Assembly (NCBI GenBank): GCA_023398345.1
Contig: JAEWSK010000039.1
Location: 1-5,786, forward strand
Length of the DNA: 5,786 nucleotides
Reading direction: 5' to 3'
Source of the DNA: Armatimonadota bacterium
GTDB taxonomy: Bacteria > Armatimonadota > UBA5829
The translations under genes and the position numbers were made by a program. The notes beneath the pieces were generated by a model. That model saw only the letters and a program-made list of their open reading frames with translations, was not told the DNA's origin and ran no database searches. Positions 5,786 to 5,786 of this stretch are shown piece by piece (positions within the stretch are counted from its first letter, which is position 1; the number at the start of each line of letters is the position of its first letter).

Positions 5786-5786
5786 G

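Noticed and set aside
5640..5786. tRNA gene or known riboswitch in the terminal non-coding stretch
   Set aside because: No cloverleaf with proper D and T arms could be drawn. Patches such as AATCCGGC recall cobalamin leaders, but the other conserved blocks are missing.

Overview
This window is chromosomal DNA from a bacterium, with densely packed genes, moderate GC, GTG used as a start codon and strong Shine-Dalgarno sites. No plasmid, phage, insertion-sequence, CRISPR, tRNA or rRNA signature is visible. The mix of secreted GHL10-type glycoside hydrolases, a long-form serine-biosynthesis dehydrogenase, an OafA-type acyltransferase and a KGG-repeat stress protein suggests a free-living environmental bacterium. 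A lineage such as Armatimonadota would fit, but the phylum is a guess and nothing here proves it.

Layout. Bases 1-1245 (+) hold the 3' part of a GHL10-family glycoside hydrolase-like protein (E. coli YddW/DigH type) ending in two TPR repeats. After a 25-base gap, a complete paralogue with a signal peptide but no TPR tail occupies 1271-2389 (+). Sixty-two bases later, behind a near-perfect ribosome binding site, comes a 526-residue D-3-phosphoglycerate dehydrogenase, serA (2452-4032, +). A strong rho-independent terminator (4053-4108) closes that block. An acyltransferase-3 membrane protein follows (4136-5191, +). A second hairpin terminator (5224-5268), with T on one side and A on the other, lies between it and a convergent small gene for a KGG-repeat protein (5306-5629, -). 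The last 157 bases (5630-5786) hold no gene; they are the upstream region of the KGG gene and contain several nested inverted repeats that may form a structured leader on the minus strand.

How the genes fit together. The two GHL10 genes are tandem paralogues and probably act on envelope or extracellular glycans. serA is on the same strand with no terminator between, so it may be co-transcribed, although its cytoplasmic amino-acid role has no evident link to the hydrolases. The acyltransferase probably modifies a surface glycan and is transcriptionally separate. The KGG protein is probably an independent stress-response gene. I see no convincing new multi-gene system. The points most worth a second look are the tandem GHL10 pair with a TPR tail on one copy, and the structured region upstream of the KGG gene.
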